The notes: generated by a model from the sequence alone, not told the origin. Shown: positions 11,974 to 22,702, counted from the stretch's first letter. The stretch: 64,000 nt of DNA from Balaenoptera acutorostrata (GCF_949987535.1 NC_080064.1:126012708-126076707), one strand, 5' to 3'. Translations and numbers: made by a program.

Positions 11974-12186
11974 ACGGTTTTCCATCCCGTGCCTTTTTGA
12001 TTCTGGCTTTCACAGGTGACAGGCCCAATAGTGGGCCTTCCAGATCATATGGTGACTCAATTTTTACCTTTAAACGCACTGCCGTCCTGTTCCTATTATT
12101 TGGCCGTTACCAGTTTACATCCCACTTAGACCGAGAGGTTACGCTTTTCTCCACAACTTCTTCAGCCCCTATTGTTTGTTGACATT
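11974..12186 (-). repeat. Monomer C, left part, unit 1 (interrupted by L1)
   Basis: Begins at the position equivalent to the start of A and B but is clearly more divergent. It stops at the 14-bp duplication TGTTTGTTGACATT (12173-12186). The rest of the monomer resumes at 18947 with TTGCTGATGGTCATTCTGACTGG, exactly the continuation expected from A and B. Joined, C is about 1.22 kb, so A+B+C is a trimer of about 3.8 kb. Confidence 0.85.
12173..12186. repeat. Target-site duplication, left copy (copy 1)
   Basis: TGTTTGTTGACATT, identical to 18933-18946. The same pair bounds the element in the other units at 22689/29439, 33195/39931, 43686/50359 and 54119/60875. On the element's strand the 5' copy follows GCAA, a loose match to the L1 endonuclease preference. 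Confidence 0.9.
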
Positions 12187-13028
12187 GTTTTTCACACACA
12201 CACAGTGTATTTTATTTTTACAAGAGATAAATAGACTGACATGAAGCATTGTACATGGATGACCACAACAAAAGCAACAATGATTGCAATTACCAAACCT
12301 GAAACACACTCATACTATGTCATAATATTGACATTCAGTCCAGTAATCCTCCACTGTAACAGCTCCTTTACTTTGCAGTGAAAATTGATTTGTACATTCT
12401 TTGCCTCTGAGTCCTTGTGGGATTTTTTTTAAATTCAGACAGAAAGTCACAAAAATTATACTCATCCTCATCAGTTCACTCAGTCCCATGTAATTAAATT
12501 TTTTTTTTCATCTTGATCTTTTGTTAGCACTTTTTTGATTTCATCAGTTTTTCATGAGAGTGCTGAAAATGCTTATTCATTCAGTTCAGCAGTACAGTCA
12601 GTTACCAGAACGCTGTACTTGTCAGAGTCTTTGCCATGAATTTCTTGAAGATGAAACCCTTTACTAGGAACATATTTGCCAAAGCATTAGAGTACACCCA
12701 GAACTGTCTGTAAATGAGAAAAGACTTAAAAATGACCACAGTTAAAGATTTGATGAAAGTTCATAATAACGCAGTTGACAAGAAAATTAGTTATCTCTGA
12801 GATATACATTTTAAAGTAATAACTAGGATTATTACCTATAACATTATACCAGAACATATAAGATGTTTAGAAATTTCATGTAATGTCTGAAACATTTATA
12901 TTAACGTATTTCCATACATATTTCCATACAAATACAAATATAAGATTTTTAGAAATTTCATGTAATGTCTGAAACATTTATATTAACATATTTCCATACA
13001 AATAACCCAATGAAAGTTTAGTATTAGT
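12187..13028 (-). other. 3'-transduced non-L1 segment, copy 1
   Basis: Lies between the L1's own A-rich tail and the left target-site duplication. On the minus strand it ends with AATAAA (TTTATT at 12211-12216) about 24 bp before the duplication, a TGTGTGTG run and AAAAA, like a cleaved and polyadenylated transcript end. It has an 82-bp internal tandem duplication (starts at 12861 and 12943). A minus-strand frame at about 12573-12689 includes HGKDSDKYRVLVTD and has amino-acid-like composition, but I do not recognise it. It may be flanking DNA or the last exon of a gene at the L1 source locus. Confidence 0.75.
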
Positions 13029-13238
13029 TGTTTTGTTTGTTTGTTTTTTTATACTGCAGGTTCTTATTAGGCATCAATTTTATACACATCAGTGTATACA
13101 TGTCAATCCCAATCGCCCAATTCAGCACACCACCATCCCCACCCCACCGCAGTTTTCCCCCCTTGGTGTCCATATGTCCATTCTCTACATCTGTGTCTCA
13201 ACTTCTGCCCTGCAAGCCGGCTCATCTGTACCATTTTT

Positions 13239-16200
13239 CTAGGTTCCACATACATGCATTAATATACGATATTTGTTTTTCTCTTTCTGACTTACTTCAC
13301 TCTGTATGACAGTCTCTAGAGCCATCCACTTCTCAACAAATGACTCAATTTCGTTCCTTTTTATGGCTGAGTAATATTCCATTGTATATATGTACCACAA
13401 CTTCTTTATCCATTCGTCTGTTGATGGGCATTTAGGTTGCTTCCATGACCTGGCTATTGTAAATAGTGCTGCAATGAACAGTCGGGTGCATGTGTCTTTT
13501 TGAATTACGGTTTTCTCTGGGTATATGCTCAGTAGTGGGATTGCTGGGTCATATGGTAATTCTATTTTTAGTTTTTTAAGGGACCTCCATGTTGTTCTCC
13601 ATAGTGGCTGTATCAATTTACATTCCCACCAACAGTGCAAGAGGGTTCCCTTTTCTCCGCACCCTCCCCAGCATTTGTTGTTTGCAGATTTTCTGATGAT
13701 GCCCATTCTAACAGGAGTGAGGTGATACCTCATTGTAGTTTTGATTTGCATTTCTCTAATAATTAGCGATGTTGAGCATCTTTTCATGTGCTTCGTGGCC
13801 GTCTGTATGTCTTCTTTGGAGAAATGTCTATTTAGGTCTTCTGCCCATTTTTGGATTGGGGTGTTTGTTTCTTTAATATTGAGCTGAATGAGCTGTTTAT
13901 ATATTTTGGAGACTAATCCTTTGTCCGTTGATTCGTTTGCAAATATTTTCTCCCATTGCGAGGGTTGTCTTTTCCTCTTGTTTACGGTTTCGTTTGCTGT
14001 GCAAAAGTTTTGAAGTTTCATTAGGTCCCATTTGTTTATTTTTGTTTTTATTTCCATTACTCTAGGAGGTGGATCAAAAAAGATCTTGCTGTGATTTATG
14101 TCAAAGAGTGTTCTTCCTGTGTTTTCCTCTAAGAGTTTTATAGTGTCCAGTCTTACATTTAGGTCTCTAATCCATTTTGAGTTTATTTTTGTGTATGGTG
14201 TTCGGGAGTATTCTAATTTCATTCTTTTACATGTAGCTGTCCAGTTTTCCCAGCACCACTTATTGAAGAGACTGTCTTTTCTCCATTGTATATCTTTGCC
14301 TCCTTTGTCATAGATTAGTTGACCATAGGTGCGTGGGTTAGTCTCTGGGCTTTTCTATCTTGTTCCATTGATCTGTGTTTCTGTTTTTGTGCCAGTACCA
14401 TATTGTCTTGATTACTGTAGCTTTGTAGTATAGTCTGAAGTCAGGGAGTCTGATTCCTCCAGCTCCATTTTTTTCCCTCCAGACTGCTTTGGCTATTCGG
14501 GGTCTTTTGTGACTCCATACAAATTTTAAGATGATTTGTTCTAGCTCCGTAAAAAAATGCCATTGGTAATTTGATAGGGATTGCATTGAATCTGTATATT
14601 GCTTTGGGTAGTATACTCATTTTCACAATGTTGATTCTTCCAATCCAAGAACATGGTATATCTCTCCATCTGTTGGTATCATCTTTAATTTCTTTCATCA
14701 GTGTCTTATAGTTTTCTGCATACAGGTCTTTTGTCTCCCTAGGTAGGTTTATTCCTAGGTATTTTATTCTTTTTGTTGCAATGGTAAATGGGAGTGTTTC
14801 CATAATTTCTCTTTCAGATTTTTCATCATTCGTGTATAGGAATGCAAGAGATTTCTGTGCATTCATTTTGTATCCTGCAACTTTACCATATTCATTCATT
14901 AGCTCTAGCAGTTTTCTGGTGGCAGTTTTAGATTTCTCTATGTATAGTATCATGTCAACCGCAAACAGTGACAGTTGTACTTCTTCTTTTCCCATTTGTA
15001 TTCCTTTTATTTCTTTTTCTTCTCTGATTGCCGTGGCTAGGACTTCCAGAACTATGTTGAATAATAGTGGTGAGAGTGGACCCCCTTGTCTCGTTCCTGA
15101 TCTTAGAGGAAATGCTTTCAGTTTTTCACCATTGAGAATGATGTTTGCTGTGGGTTTGTCATATATGGCCTTTATTATGTTGAGGTAGGTTCCCTCTATG
15201 CCCACTTTCTGGAGAGTTTTTATCATAACTGGGGGTTGAATTTTGTCAAAAGCTTTTTCTGCATCTATTGAGATGATCATATGGTTTTTATTCTTCAATT
15301 TGTTAATATGGTGTATCACATTGATTGATTTGCGTATATTGAAGAATCCTTGCATCCCTGGGATAAATGCCACTTGATCGTGGTGTATGATCCTTTTAAT
15401 GTGTTGTTGGATTCTGTTTGCTAGTATTTTGTTGAGGATTTTTGCATCTGTATTCATCAGTGATATTGGTCTGTAAGTTTCTTTTTTTGTAGTGTCTTTG
15501 TCTGGTTTTGGTATCAGGGTGATGGTGGCCTCATAGAATGAGTTTGGGAGTGTTCCTTCCTCTGCAATTTTTTGGAAGAGTTTGAGAAGGGCAGGTGTTA
15601 GCTCTTCTCTAAATGTTTGATAGAATTCACCTGTGAAGCCATCTGGTCCTGGACTTTTGTTTGTTGGAAGATTTTTAATCACACTTTCAATTTCATTACT
15701 TGTGATTGGTCTGTTCATATTTTCTGTTTCTTCCTGGTTCAGTCTTGGAAGGTTATGCCTTTCTAAAAATGTGTCCATTTCTTCCAGGTTGTCCATTTTA
15801 TTGGCATAAAGTTGCTTGTAGTAGTCTCTTAGGATGCTTTGTATTTCTGCGGTGTCTGTTGTAACTTCTCCTTTTTCATTTCGGAATCTATTGATTTGAG
15901 TCCTCTCCCTCTTTTTCTTGATGAGTCTGGCTAATGGCTTATCAATTTTGTTTTTCTTCTCAAAGAACCAACTTTTAGTTTTATTGATCTTTGCTATTGT
16001 TTTCCTTGTCTCTATTTCATTTATTTCTGCTCTGATCTTTATCATTTCTTTCCTTCTGCTAACTTTGGGTTTTGTTTGTTCTTCTTTCTCTAGTTTCTTT
16101 AGGTGTAAGGTTAGATTGTTTACTTGAGATTTTTCTTGTTTCTTGAGATAGGCTTGTATAGCGATAAACTTCCCTCTTAGAACTGCTTTTGCTGCATCCC

Positions 16201-17059
16201 ATAGGTTTTGGGTCGTCGTGTTTTCATTATCATTTGTCTCTAGGTATTTTTTGATTGCCTCTCTGATTTCTTCAGTGATCTCTTGGTTATTTAGTAACGT
16301 ATTGTTTAGCCTCCATGTGTTTGTCTGTTTTACGTTTTTTTCCCTGTAATTCATTTCTAATCTCATAGCGTTGTGGTCCGAAAAGATGCTTGATATGATT
16401 TCAATTTTCTTAAATTTACTGAGGCTTGATTTGTGACCCAAGATGTGATCTGTCCTGGAGAATGTTCCGTGCGCACTTGAGAAGAACGTGTAATCTGCTG
16501 TTTTTGGATGGAATGTCCTACATATATCAATTAAATCTAACTGGTCTATTGTGTCATTTAAAGCTTCTGTTTCCTTATTCATTTTCATTTTGGATGATCT
16601 GTCCTGTGGTGTAAGTGAGGTGTTAAAGTCCCCCACTATTATTGTGTTACTGTCGATTTCCTCTTTTATAGCTGTTAGCAGTTGCCTTATGTATTGAGGT
16701 GCTCCTATGTTGGGTGCATATATATTTATAATCGTTATATCTTCTTCTTGGATTGATCCCTTGATCATTATGTAGTGTCCTTCCTTGTCTCTTGTAACAT
16801 TCTTTATTTTCAAGTCTATTTTATCTGATATGAGTATAGCTACTCCAGCTTTCTTTTGATTTCCATTTGCATGGAATATCTTTTTCCATCCCCTCACTTT
16901 CAGTCTGTATGTGTCCCTAGGTCTAAAGTGGGTCTCTTGTAGACAGCATATATATGGGTCTTGTTTTTGTATCCATTCAGCCAGTCTATGTCTTTTGGTT
17001 GGGGCATTTAATCCATTCACGTTTAAGGTAATTATCGATAGGTATGTTCCTGTGACCAT
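13239..17059 (-). pseudogene. L1 ORF2 (endonuclease/reverse transcriptase), copy 1, broken
   Basis: Encodes the L1 nuclease-polymerase that nicks target DNA and copies L1 RNA. The first frame (872 codons from 17059) has the AP-type endonuclease with N13, E42 (QETH), GDFN 143-146, D204/H205 and SDH 227-229. The RT core follows, with SIDAEKAFD (597-605) and [10 protein letters not shown] (655-664). The RT active site reads FAVD at 699-702 instead of FADD (codon 14957-14959). Two frameshifts follow: an extra A in the run 14551-14557, and an extra base in the T run 14351-14354 shared by all copies. The C-terminal 327-codon frame (13239-14222) holds the HCWWEC cysteine region. The start was chosen for its position just after ORF1 and the LNVNGLN opening. 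Confidence 0.93.
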
Positions 17060-17117
17060 TTTCTTAATTGTTTTGGGTTTGTTTTTGTAGGTCCTTTTCT
17101 TCTCTTGTGTTTCCCAC

Positions 17118-18038
17118 TTAGAGAAGTTCCTTTAGCATTTGTTGTAGAGCTGGTTTGGTGGTGCTGAATTCTCGTAGCTTTTGCTTGTCTGTAAAGCTTT
17201 TGATTTCTCCATCAAATCTAAATGAGATCCTTGCCGGGTAGAGTAATCTTGGTTGTAGGTTCTTCCCTTTCATCACTTGAAGTATATCATGCCACTCCCT
17301 TCTGGCTTGTAGAGTTTCTGCTGAGAAATCAGCTGTTAACCTTATGGGAGTTCCCTTGTATGTTACTTGTCGTTTTTCCCTTGCTGCTTTCAATAATTTT
17401 TCTTTGTCTTTAATTTTTGCCACTTTGATTACTATGTGTCTCGGTGTGTTTCTCCTTGGGTTGGTCCTGTGTGGGACTCTCTGCGCTTCCTGGACTTGGG
17501 TGGCTATTTCCTTTCCCATGTTAGGGAAGTTTTCTACTATAATCTCTTTAGATATTTTCTCTGGTCCTTTCTCTCTCTCTTCTCCTTCTGGTACCCCTAT
17601 AATGCGAATGTTGTTGCGTTTAATGTTGTCCCAGAGGTCTCTCAGGCTGTCTTCATTTCTTTTCATTCTTTTTTCTTTATTCTGTTCCGTGAATTCTTTG
17701 TTCTGTTCAGTGAATTCCACCATTCTGCCTTCCAGGTCACTTATCCGTTCTTCTGCCTCAGTTATTCTGCTATTGATTCCTTCTAGTGTAGTTTTCATTT
17801 CAGTTATTGTATTGGTCATCTCTGTTTGTGTGTTCTTTAATTCTTCTAGGTCTTTGTTAATCATTTCTTGCATCTTCTCAATCTTTGCCTCTATTCTTAT
17901 TCCGAGGTCCTGGATCATCTTCACTATCATTATTCTGAATTCTTTTTCTGGAAGGTTGCCTATCTCCACTTCATTTAGTTGTTTTTCTGGGGTTTTCTCT
18001 TGTTCCTTCATCTGGTACATAGCCCTCTGCCTTTTCAT
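17118..18038 (-). CDS. L1 ORF1 protein (RNA-binding chaperone), copy 1, intact
   Basis: 306-residue trimeric RNA-binding protein that coats L1 RNA. An N-terminal coiled coil (about 35-125) is followed by an RRM-like domain ([10 protein letters not shown] at 143-152, [10 protein letters not shown] at 201-210) and a C-terminal domain ([15 protein letters not shown], 261-275). Length fits the cetartiodactyl family. Unlike the other copies it has a seven-residue duplication, EFTEQNK at 108-114 and 115-121, adding one heptad to the coiled coil. The frame is open from the ATG at 18038, 59 bp upstream of ORF2. Open does not mean expressed. Confidence 0.92.
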   Translation of the reverse strand: MKRQRAMYQMKEQEKTPEKQLNEVEIGNLPEKEFRIMIVKMIQDLGIRIEAKIEKMQEMINKDLEELKNTQTEMTNTITEMKTTLEGINSRITEAEERISDLEGRMVEFTEQNKEFTEQNKEKRMKRNEDSLRDLWDNIKRNNIRIIGVPEGEEREKGPEKISKEIIVENFPNMGKEIATQVQEAQRVPHRTNPRRNTPRHIVIKVAKIKDKEKLLKAAREKRQVTYKGTPIRLTADFSAETLQARREWHDILQVMKGKNLQPRLLYPARISFRFDGEIKSFTDKQKLREFSTTKPALQQMLKELL

Positions 18039-18932
18039 CTTGTCTATCTTTCTGTAACTGTGGTTTTTGGTCCACAGGCTGCAGGATTGTAGTTTTTCTT
18101 GCTTCTGCTGTCTGCCCTCTGGTGGTTGAGGCTATCTAAGAGGCTTGATGGGAGGCTCTGGTGGTGGGTAGAGCTGACTGTTGGTGTGGCCGTCAGAGCT
18201 CAGTAAAACTTTAATCCACTTGACTGTTGATGGGTGGGGCTGGGTTCCCTCCCTGTTGGTTGTTTTGCCTGAGGCAACCCAACACTGGAGCCTACCTGGG
18301 CTCTTTGGTGGGGTTAATGGCAGGCTCTGGGAGGGCTCACGCCAAGGAGCACTTCCCAGAACCTCCGCTGCCAGTGTCCTTGTCCCCACGGTGAAACAGA
18401 GCCACCCCCCGCCTCTGCAGGAGACCCCCCAACACCAGCAGGTAGGTCTGGTTCAGTCTCCCCCAGGGTCACTGCTCCTTCCCCTGGGTCCCGATGCGCA
18501 CACTACTTTGTGTGTGCCCTCCAAGAGTGGGGTCTCTGTTTCCCCCAGTCCTGTAGAATTCCTGCAGTCAATTCCCACTAGGCTTCAAAGTCTGATTCTC
18601 TAGGAATTCCTCCTCCCGTTGCAGGACCCCCAGGTCGGGAAGCCTGACGTGGGGCTCAGAACCTTCACTCCAGTGGGTGGACTTCTGTGGTATAAGTGTT
18701 CGCCAGTCTGTGAGTCACCCACCCAGCAGTTATGGGATTTGATTTTACTCTGATTGCGCCCCTCCTACCGTCTCCCTGTGGCTTCTCCTCTGTCCTTGGA
18801 CGTGGGGTATCCTCCTTGGTGAAGTCCAGGGTCTTCCTGTCAGTGATTGTCCAGCAGCCAGTTGTGATTCTGGTGCTCTCGCAAGAGGGAGTGAGAGCAC
18901 GTCCTTCTACTCCGCCATCTTGGTTAATGCTC
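18039..18932 (-). promoter_or_regulatory. L1 5'UTR with internal promoter, copy 1
   Basis: About 0.9 kb, G/C-rich, between the element start and ORF1. L1 elements carry their Pol II promoter here. A YY1-type site (CCAAGATGGCGG on the minus strand) is at 18912-18923, close to the 5' end as in other mammalian L1s. Transcription would run leftward through ORF1, ORF2 and the transduced segment. Activity cannot be judged from sequence. Confidence 0.8.
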
Positions 18933-18946
18933 TGTTTGTTGACATT
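18933..18946. repeat. Target-site duplication, right copy (copy 1)
   Basis: TGTTTGTTGACATT next to the L1 5' end; partner of 12173-12186. Confidence 0.9.
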
Positions 18947-19949
18947 TTGCTGATGGTCATTCTGACTGGTGTGAGGTGATACCTTTGTGTAGATTGGATT
19001 TGCATGCGTCTCATAATTCCTGATGTTTTGCGTTTATCAATGTTCTTTTCATTTTTTTTAAGATGGAGCTAAAGTTACAACTTCAGATTTCCTTCTTGAA
19101 AAATTTGCCACGTTTGGATTTTTTTGGCCATTCCCTACCCCAGGACATTTTTTGAGGGCATGAATCATTTACAGCCCTGCAGTCCTTGTGAATATTAGTG
19201 ACCATTAGCAGTAGATTTAAAGCTGGTGTTTGAGGAAACGGCCTTAGGGTGGCAGCATTTCTACGTTGCCAACTCTGCTTGCTAGGGAAACAGAACCTTG
19301 CGGCAAGTTGTGCTTTTAGGTTGCAGATTAGAGTGGAATGTGCCAGGACAAACCCCCATAAGTTTTAGCCTCCGTAATTCTTGTCTGTGTCTTTAAGTTG
19401 TAGTTTTTATCAGAGCAAATTTGATTGAAAAATGTCTTTTTCTCTAGGTGTACAGAATCTTGTTCATTTACACATATACATATATCTATTGATCTTTGGG
19501 TCCTTTTCCATGTAGGTTGTTACAGAGTGTTGAGTAGACCACTTTTGGTATTCCATAGGTCTTTGGGGATTCTATATTTTCTATGTATTAATACATGTGT
19601 GTTAACCCCAATATCCTAATTTATCCATTCCTCACACCTTTTCTTTGGCTTAACCATAAGTTTGTCTTCTCAATCTGAGATTGCCTTTCTCTAGGAAATA
19701 TGTTCATTTTTATGAATTTTCAGATAACATAAGGGACATCATAGGGCATTTGTCTTTCGCATTCTGACTTACTTCACGTTGTGTGATTATCTCTAGGCTT
19801 ATTTGCGGTGCTGCATATGCCATTCTTTTATTTTTTGTGTGACCGATATTCCAATCTGTCCATATACCACTTCTTCTTTGTCCATTCATCTGATTATGGA
19901 CCTTTTTTTTTGCTTCCATGTCTTGGCTATTTCAATATTGCTGCAGTGC
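18947..19949 (-). repeat. Monomer C, right part, unit 1
   Basis: Continuation of the split monomer. It has an L1 3'-end-like start, the unidentified block (about 19060-19400, compare TTTAAAGCTG and GGCAGCATT with A), then a second L1-like stretch (TCCTAATTTATCC near 19614). More diverged from A and B than these are from each other. Confidence 0.8.
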
Positions 19950-21211
19950 CATTTGCCTGCCTCTGTCTTTCCGATTCTTGTGGTCTTAGGTTATAGGCCC
20001 AAAAGGTGCCCTGCCGCATCATATGTTAGCTCAATTTTTACGTTTTAAAGCAGCTCCATTCAGTTTTCCTTAGTGCTGTTACCACTTTACGTTCCACCAG
20101 CAGCTAGAAGGTACAGAGTTCTCTAAAACCCCTTCAGCATTTATAGTTTGTAGACTTTTTGCTGATGGTAATTTGACTGGTGTGAGCTGAAACCTTTTTG
20201 GAAGTTGGATTTGCATGTGGCTAATAATTCCTTATACTGAGCTTTAGGCATGTCCTTTTTTATTTAAAGAGTGACTACAACGTCCCTCTTCATATTGACT
20301 TCTTGAAACATTTGTCATGGGTTGAATTGTCTTGCCTATTCCCTACCCCAGGGCATTTTTTGAGGACAGGTGTCATTTAGAGCCCTGCAGTCCTTGTGAC
20401 TATTAAGCAACCATTAGTACTTGGTGTAAAGCTGCTGTTGTGGGAAACAGCTACAAGGCGGCAGCATTATTACGTTCTCAACTCTTGTTACTGGGGCAAC
20501 AGAGTCTTCCTGGAGGTAGTGTTCCAAGGTTGTAAATTACACTGGAATGTGCTGGGACAAGCCCTCAGAAGTTTATGTCTCCTTACTTATGTTTGTTTTT
20601 TAAATTTAATTTCTATTTCTTATCGGAGTAAATTTGATTAGAGTGTTTTGATTGTCTGGCTGGTACAGAATCTGCTCAATGATTCATACGCATGTCTGTT
20701 CATCTTCGGATCCTGTTACCATGTATGTTATTACAGAATGTTGAGTAGACCTCCCTTGGTATTTGGTAGGTGTTTTTGTCATTATGTATTTTATATGTAT
20801 TGGTGACTATCTAATTCATATAGTTTATATACATTTAACGTACATTAGTATATGTATGTTAGCCCCATAGTCCTAATTTATCCATCCTCCCACCTTTCAT
20901 TTTGGCTAACCATTAGTTTGTTTGATAAGTCTGTGAGTGTCTTTCTCTGTGGAAATATGTTCATTGGTAGCAATCGTAGAATAACATGTATACCTGATAT
21001 CATAGGATATTGGTCATTCCCTCTTGACTTACTTAACCTAATATGATGATTTCTAGGCTCATCTGTAGTCCTGAAAATGGCATTGTTCATTTTTTTCCCT
21101 AGGCTATACTATTCCATTCTGTCCATATACCACTTTTTCTTTGTCCATTCATCTGTTTATGGACCTTTTTTTTGCTTCCATGTCTTGGCTATTTCAATAT
21201 TGCTGCAGTGC
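19950..21211 (-). repeat. Monomer A, unit 2
   Basis: Same structure as monomer A of unit 1. It differs at scattered sites, including TCATATGTTAGC near 20019-20030 and a GGGTTGAATTGTC block near 20320 shared with A of units 3, 4 and 6. Confidence 0.8.
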
Positions 21212-22489
21212 ACATTTGCCTGTCTCTGTCTTTCCGATTCTGGTGGTCTTAGCTTATAGGCCCAAAAGGTGCCCTGCCACATCATATGGTAGCTCAATTT
21301 TTACCTTTTAAAGCAGCTCCATTCTGTTTTCGTCAGTGCTGTTACCACTTTACGTTCCACCAGCAGCTAGAAGGTACAGAGTTCTCTAAAAGCCCTTCAG
21401 CCTTTATAGTTTGTAGACTTTTTGCTGATGGTCATTTGACTGGTGTGAGCTGAAACCTTTTTCACGTTAGATTTGCATGTGGCTAATAATTCCTTATACT
21501 GAGCTTTAGGCATGTCCTTTTTTTTTAAAGACGGACTACAACTTCCCTCTTCATATTGACTTCTTGAAACATTTGTCATGTGTAGAATTTTCTTGCCTAT
21601 TCCCTACCCCAGGGCATTTTTTGAGGACAGGTGTCATTTATAGCCCTGCAGTCCTTGTGACTCTTAAGCAACCATTAGCACTTGGTTTAAAGCTGCTGTT
21701 ATGGGAAACAGCCACAAGGCAGCAGCATTATTACGTTCTCCACTCTTGTTGCTAGTGCAAAAGAGTCTTCCTGGAGGTAGTGTTCCAAGGTTGTAAATTA
21801 GAGTGGGATGTGCTGAGACAAGCCCCCAGAAGTTTATGTCACCTTACTTATGTTTGTTTTTTTTAATTTAATTTCTATTTCTTATCGGAGTAAATTTGAT
21901 TAGAGTGTTGTGGTTTTCTGGCTGTACAGAATCTGCTCAATGATTCCTACATATGTCTGTTCATCTTCGGATTCTGTTACCTTGTGTGTATGTTATTACA
22001 GAATGTTGCGTAGACCTCCCTTGGTATTTGGTAGGTGTTTTGTCATTCTATATTTTATATGTATTGGTGACTATATAATTCATATAGTTTATATGTTATA
22101 TGTTTATATACATTTAACATACATTAGTATATCTGTGTTAGCCCCATAGTCCTAATTTATCCATCCTCCCACCTTTCATTTTGGCTAACCATTAGTTTGT
22201 TTGATAAGTCCGTGAGTGTCTTTTTCTGTGGAAATATGTTCATTGGTAGCAATCTTAGGATAACATGTATACATGGTATCATAGGATATTTGTCATTCCC
22301 TCTTGACTTACTTAACCTAATATGATTATTTCTAGGCTCATCTGTAGTCCTGAAGACGGCATTGTTCATCTTTTTCCCGAGGCTACTATTCCATTTGGTA
22401 TGTGTACCACTTCTTCTTTGTCCATTTATCTGTTGATGGACATTTTGTTTGCTTCCATGTCTTGGCTGTTGTAAATACTGCTGCATTAC
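21212..22489 (-). repeat. Monomer B, unit 2
   Basis: Same structure as B of unit 1. It has a characteristic TTTTTCACGTTAGATTTGC junction near 21460 (A has TTTTTGGAAGTTGGATTTGC) and CTTGTGTGTATGTTATTAC near 21982, shared by B of units 3-6. Confidence 0.8.
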
Positions 22490-22702
22490 ACGGTTTTCCA
22501 TCCCGTGCCTTTTTGATTCTGGCTTTCACAGGTGACAGGCCCAATAGTGGGCCTTCCAGATCATATGGTGACTCAATTTTTACCTTTAAACGCACTGCCG
22601 TCCTGTTCCTATTATTTGGCCGTTACCAGTTTACATCCCACTCAGACCGAGAGGTTACGCTTTTCTCCACAACTTCTTCAGCACCTATTGTTTGTTGACA
22701 TT
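22490..22702 (-). repeat. Monomer C, left part, unit 2
   Basis: Ends at the target-site duplication 22689-22702. Confidence 0.85.

Larger units (their letters stand above)
12187..18932 (-). mobile_element. Full-length L1 with 3'-transduced segment, copy 1
   Basis: A minus-strand L1 of about 5.88 kb (13051-18932) followed, in its 3' direction, by an A-rich tail (13029-13050), about 0.84 kb of non-L1 DNA (12187-13028), an AATAAA signal and a run of five A's. The flanking 14-bp duplication TGTTTGTTGACATT is at 12173-12186 and 18933-18946, so L1 plus extra segment inserted as one piece. The element starts about 10 bp before CCAAGATGGCGG (minus strand), as expected for an L1 5' end. Order is 5'UTR, ORF1, 59-bp spacer, ORF2, 3'UTR. 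Confidence 0.92.
9411..19949. repeat. Array unit 1 (edge unit)
   Basis: First and most divergent unit. Its L1 lacks the lesions common to units 2-5 but has its own RT-motif change, an ORF1 heptad duplication and an extra base in ORF2. Divergence of the terminal unit is normal at satellite borders, where exchange with neighbours is less frequent. Confidence 0.9.

Noticed and set aside
12187..12220. (CA)n microsatellite as an independent locus
   Set aside because: Only about six dinucleotides, lying between the AATAAA signal and the A run of the transduced segment; better read as its 3' end.
13028..13309. 93-codon frame repeated in all units (23544, 34049, 44542, 54976)
   Set aside because: Antisense to the L1 3'UTR and ORF2 end; repeated only because the unit is repeated.
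17344..18057. 237-codon plus-strand open frame (also at 27863-28561 and 38356-39054) with hydrophobic, membrane-like composition
   Set aside because: It lies antisense to L1 ORF1. The F/L/S-rich composition is the mirror of the K/E-rich coiled-coil codons.
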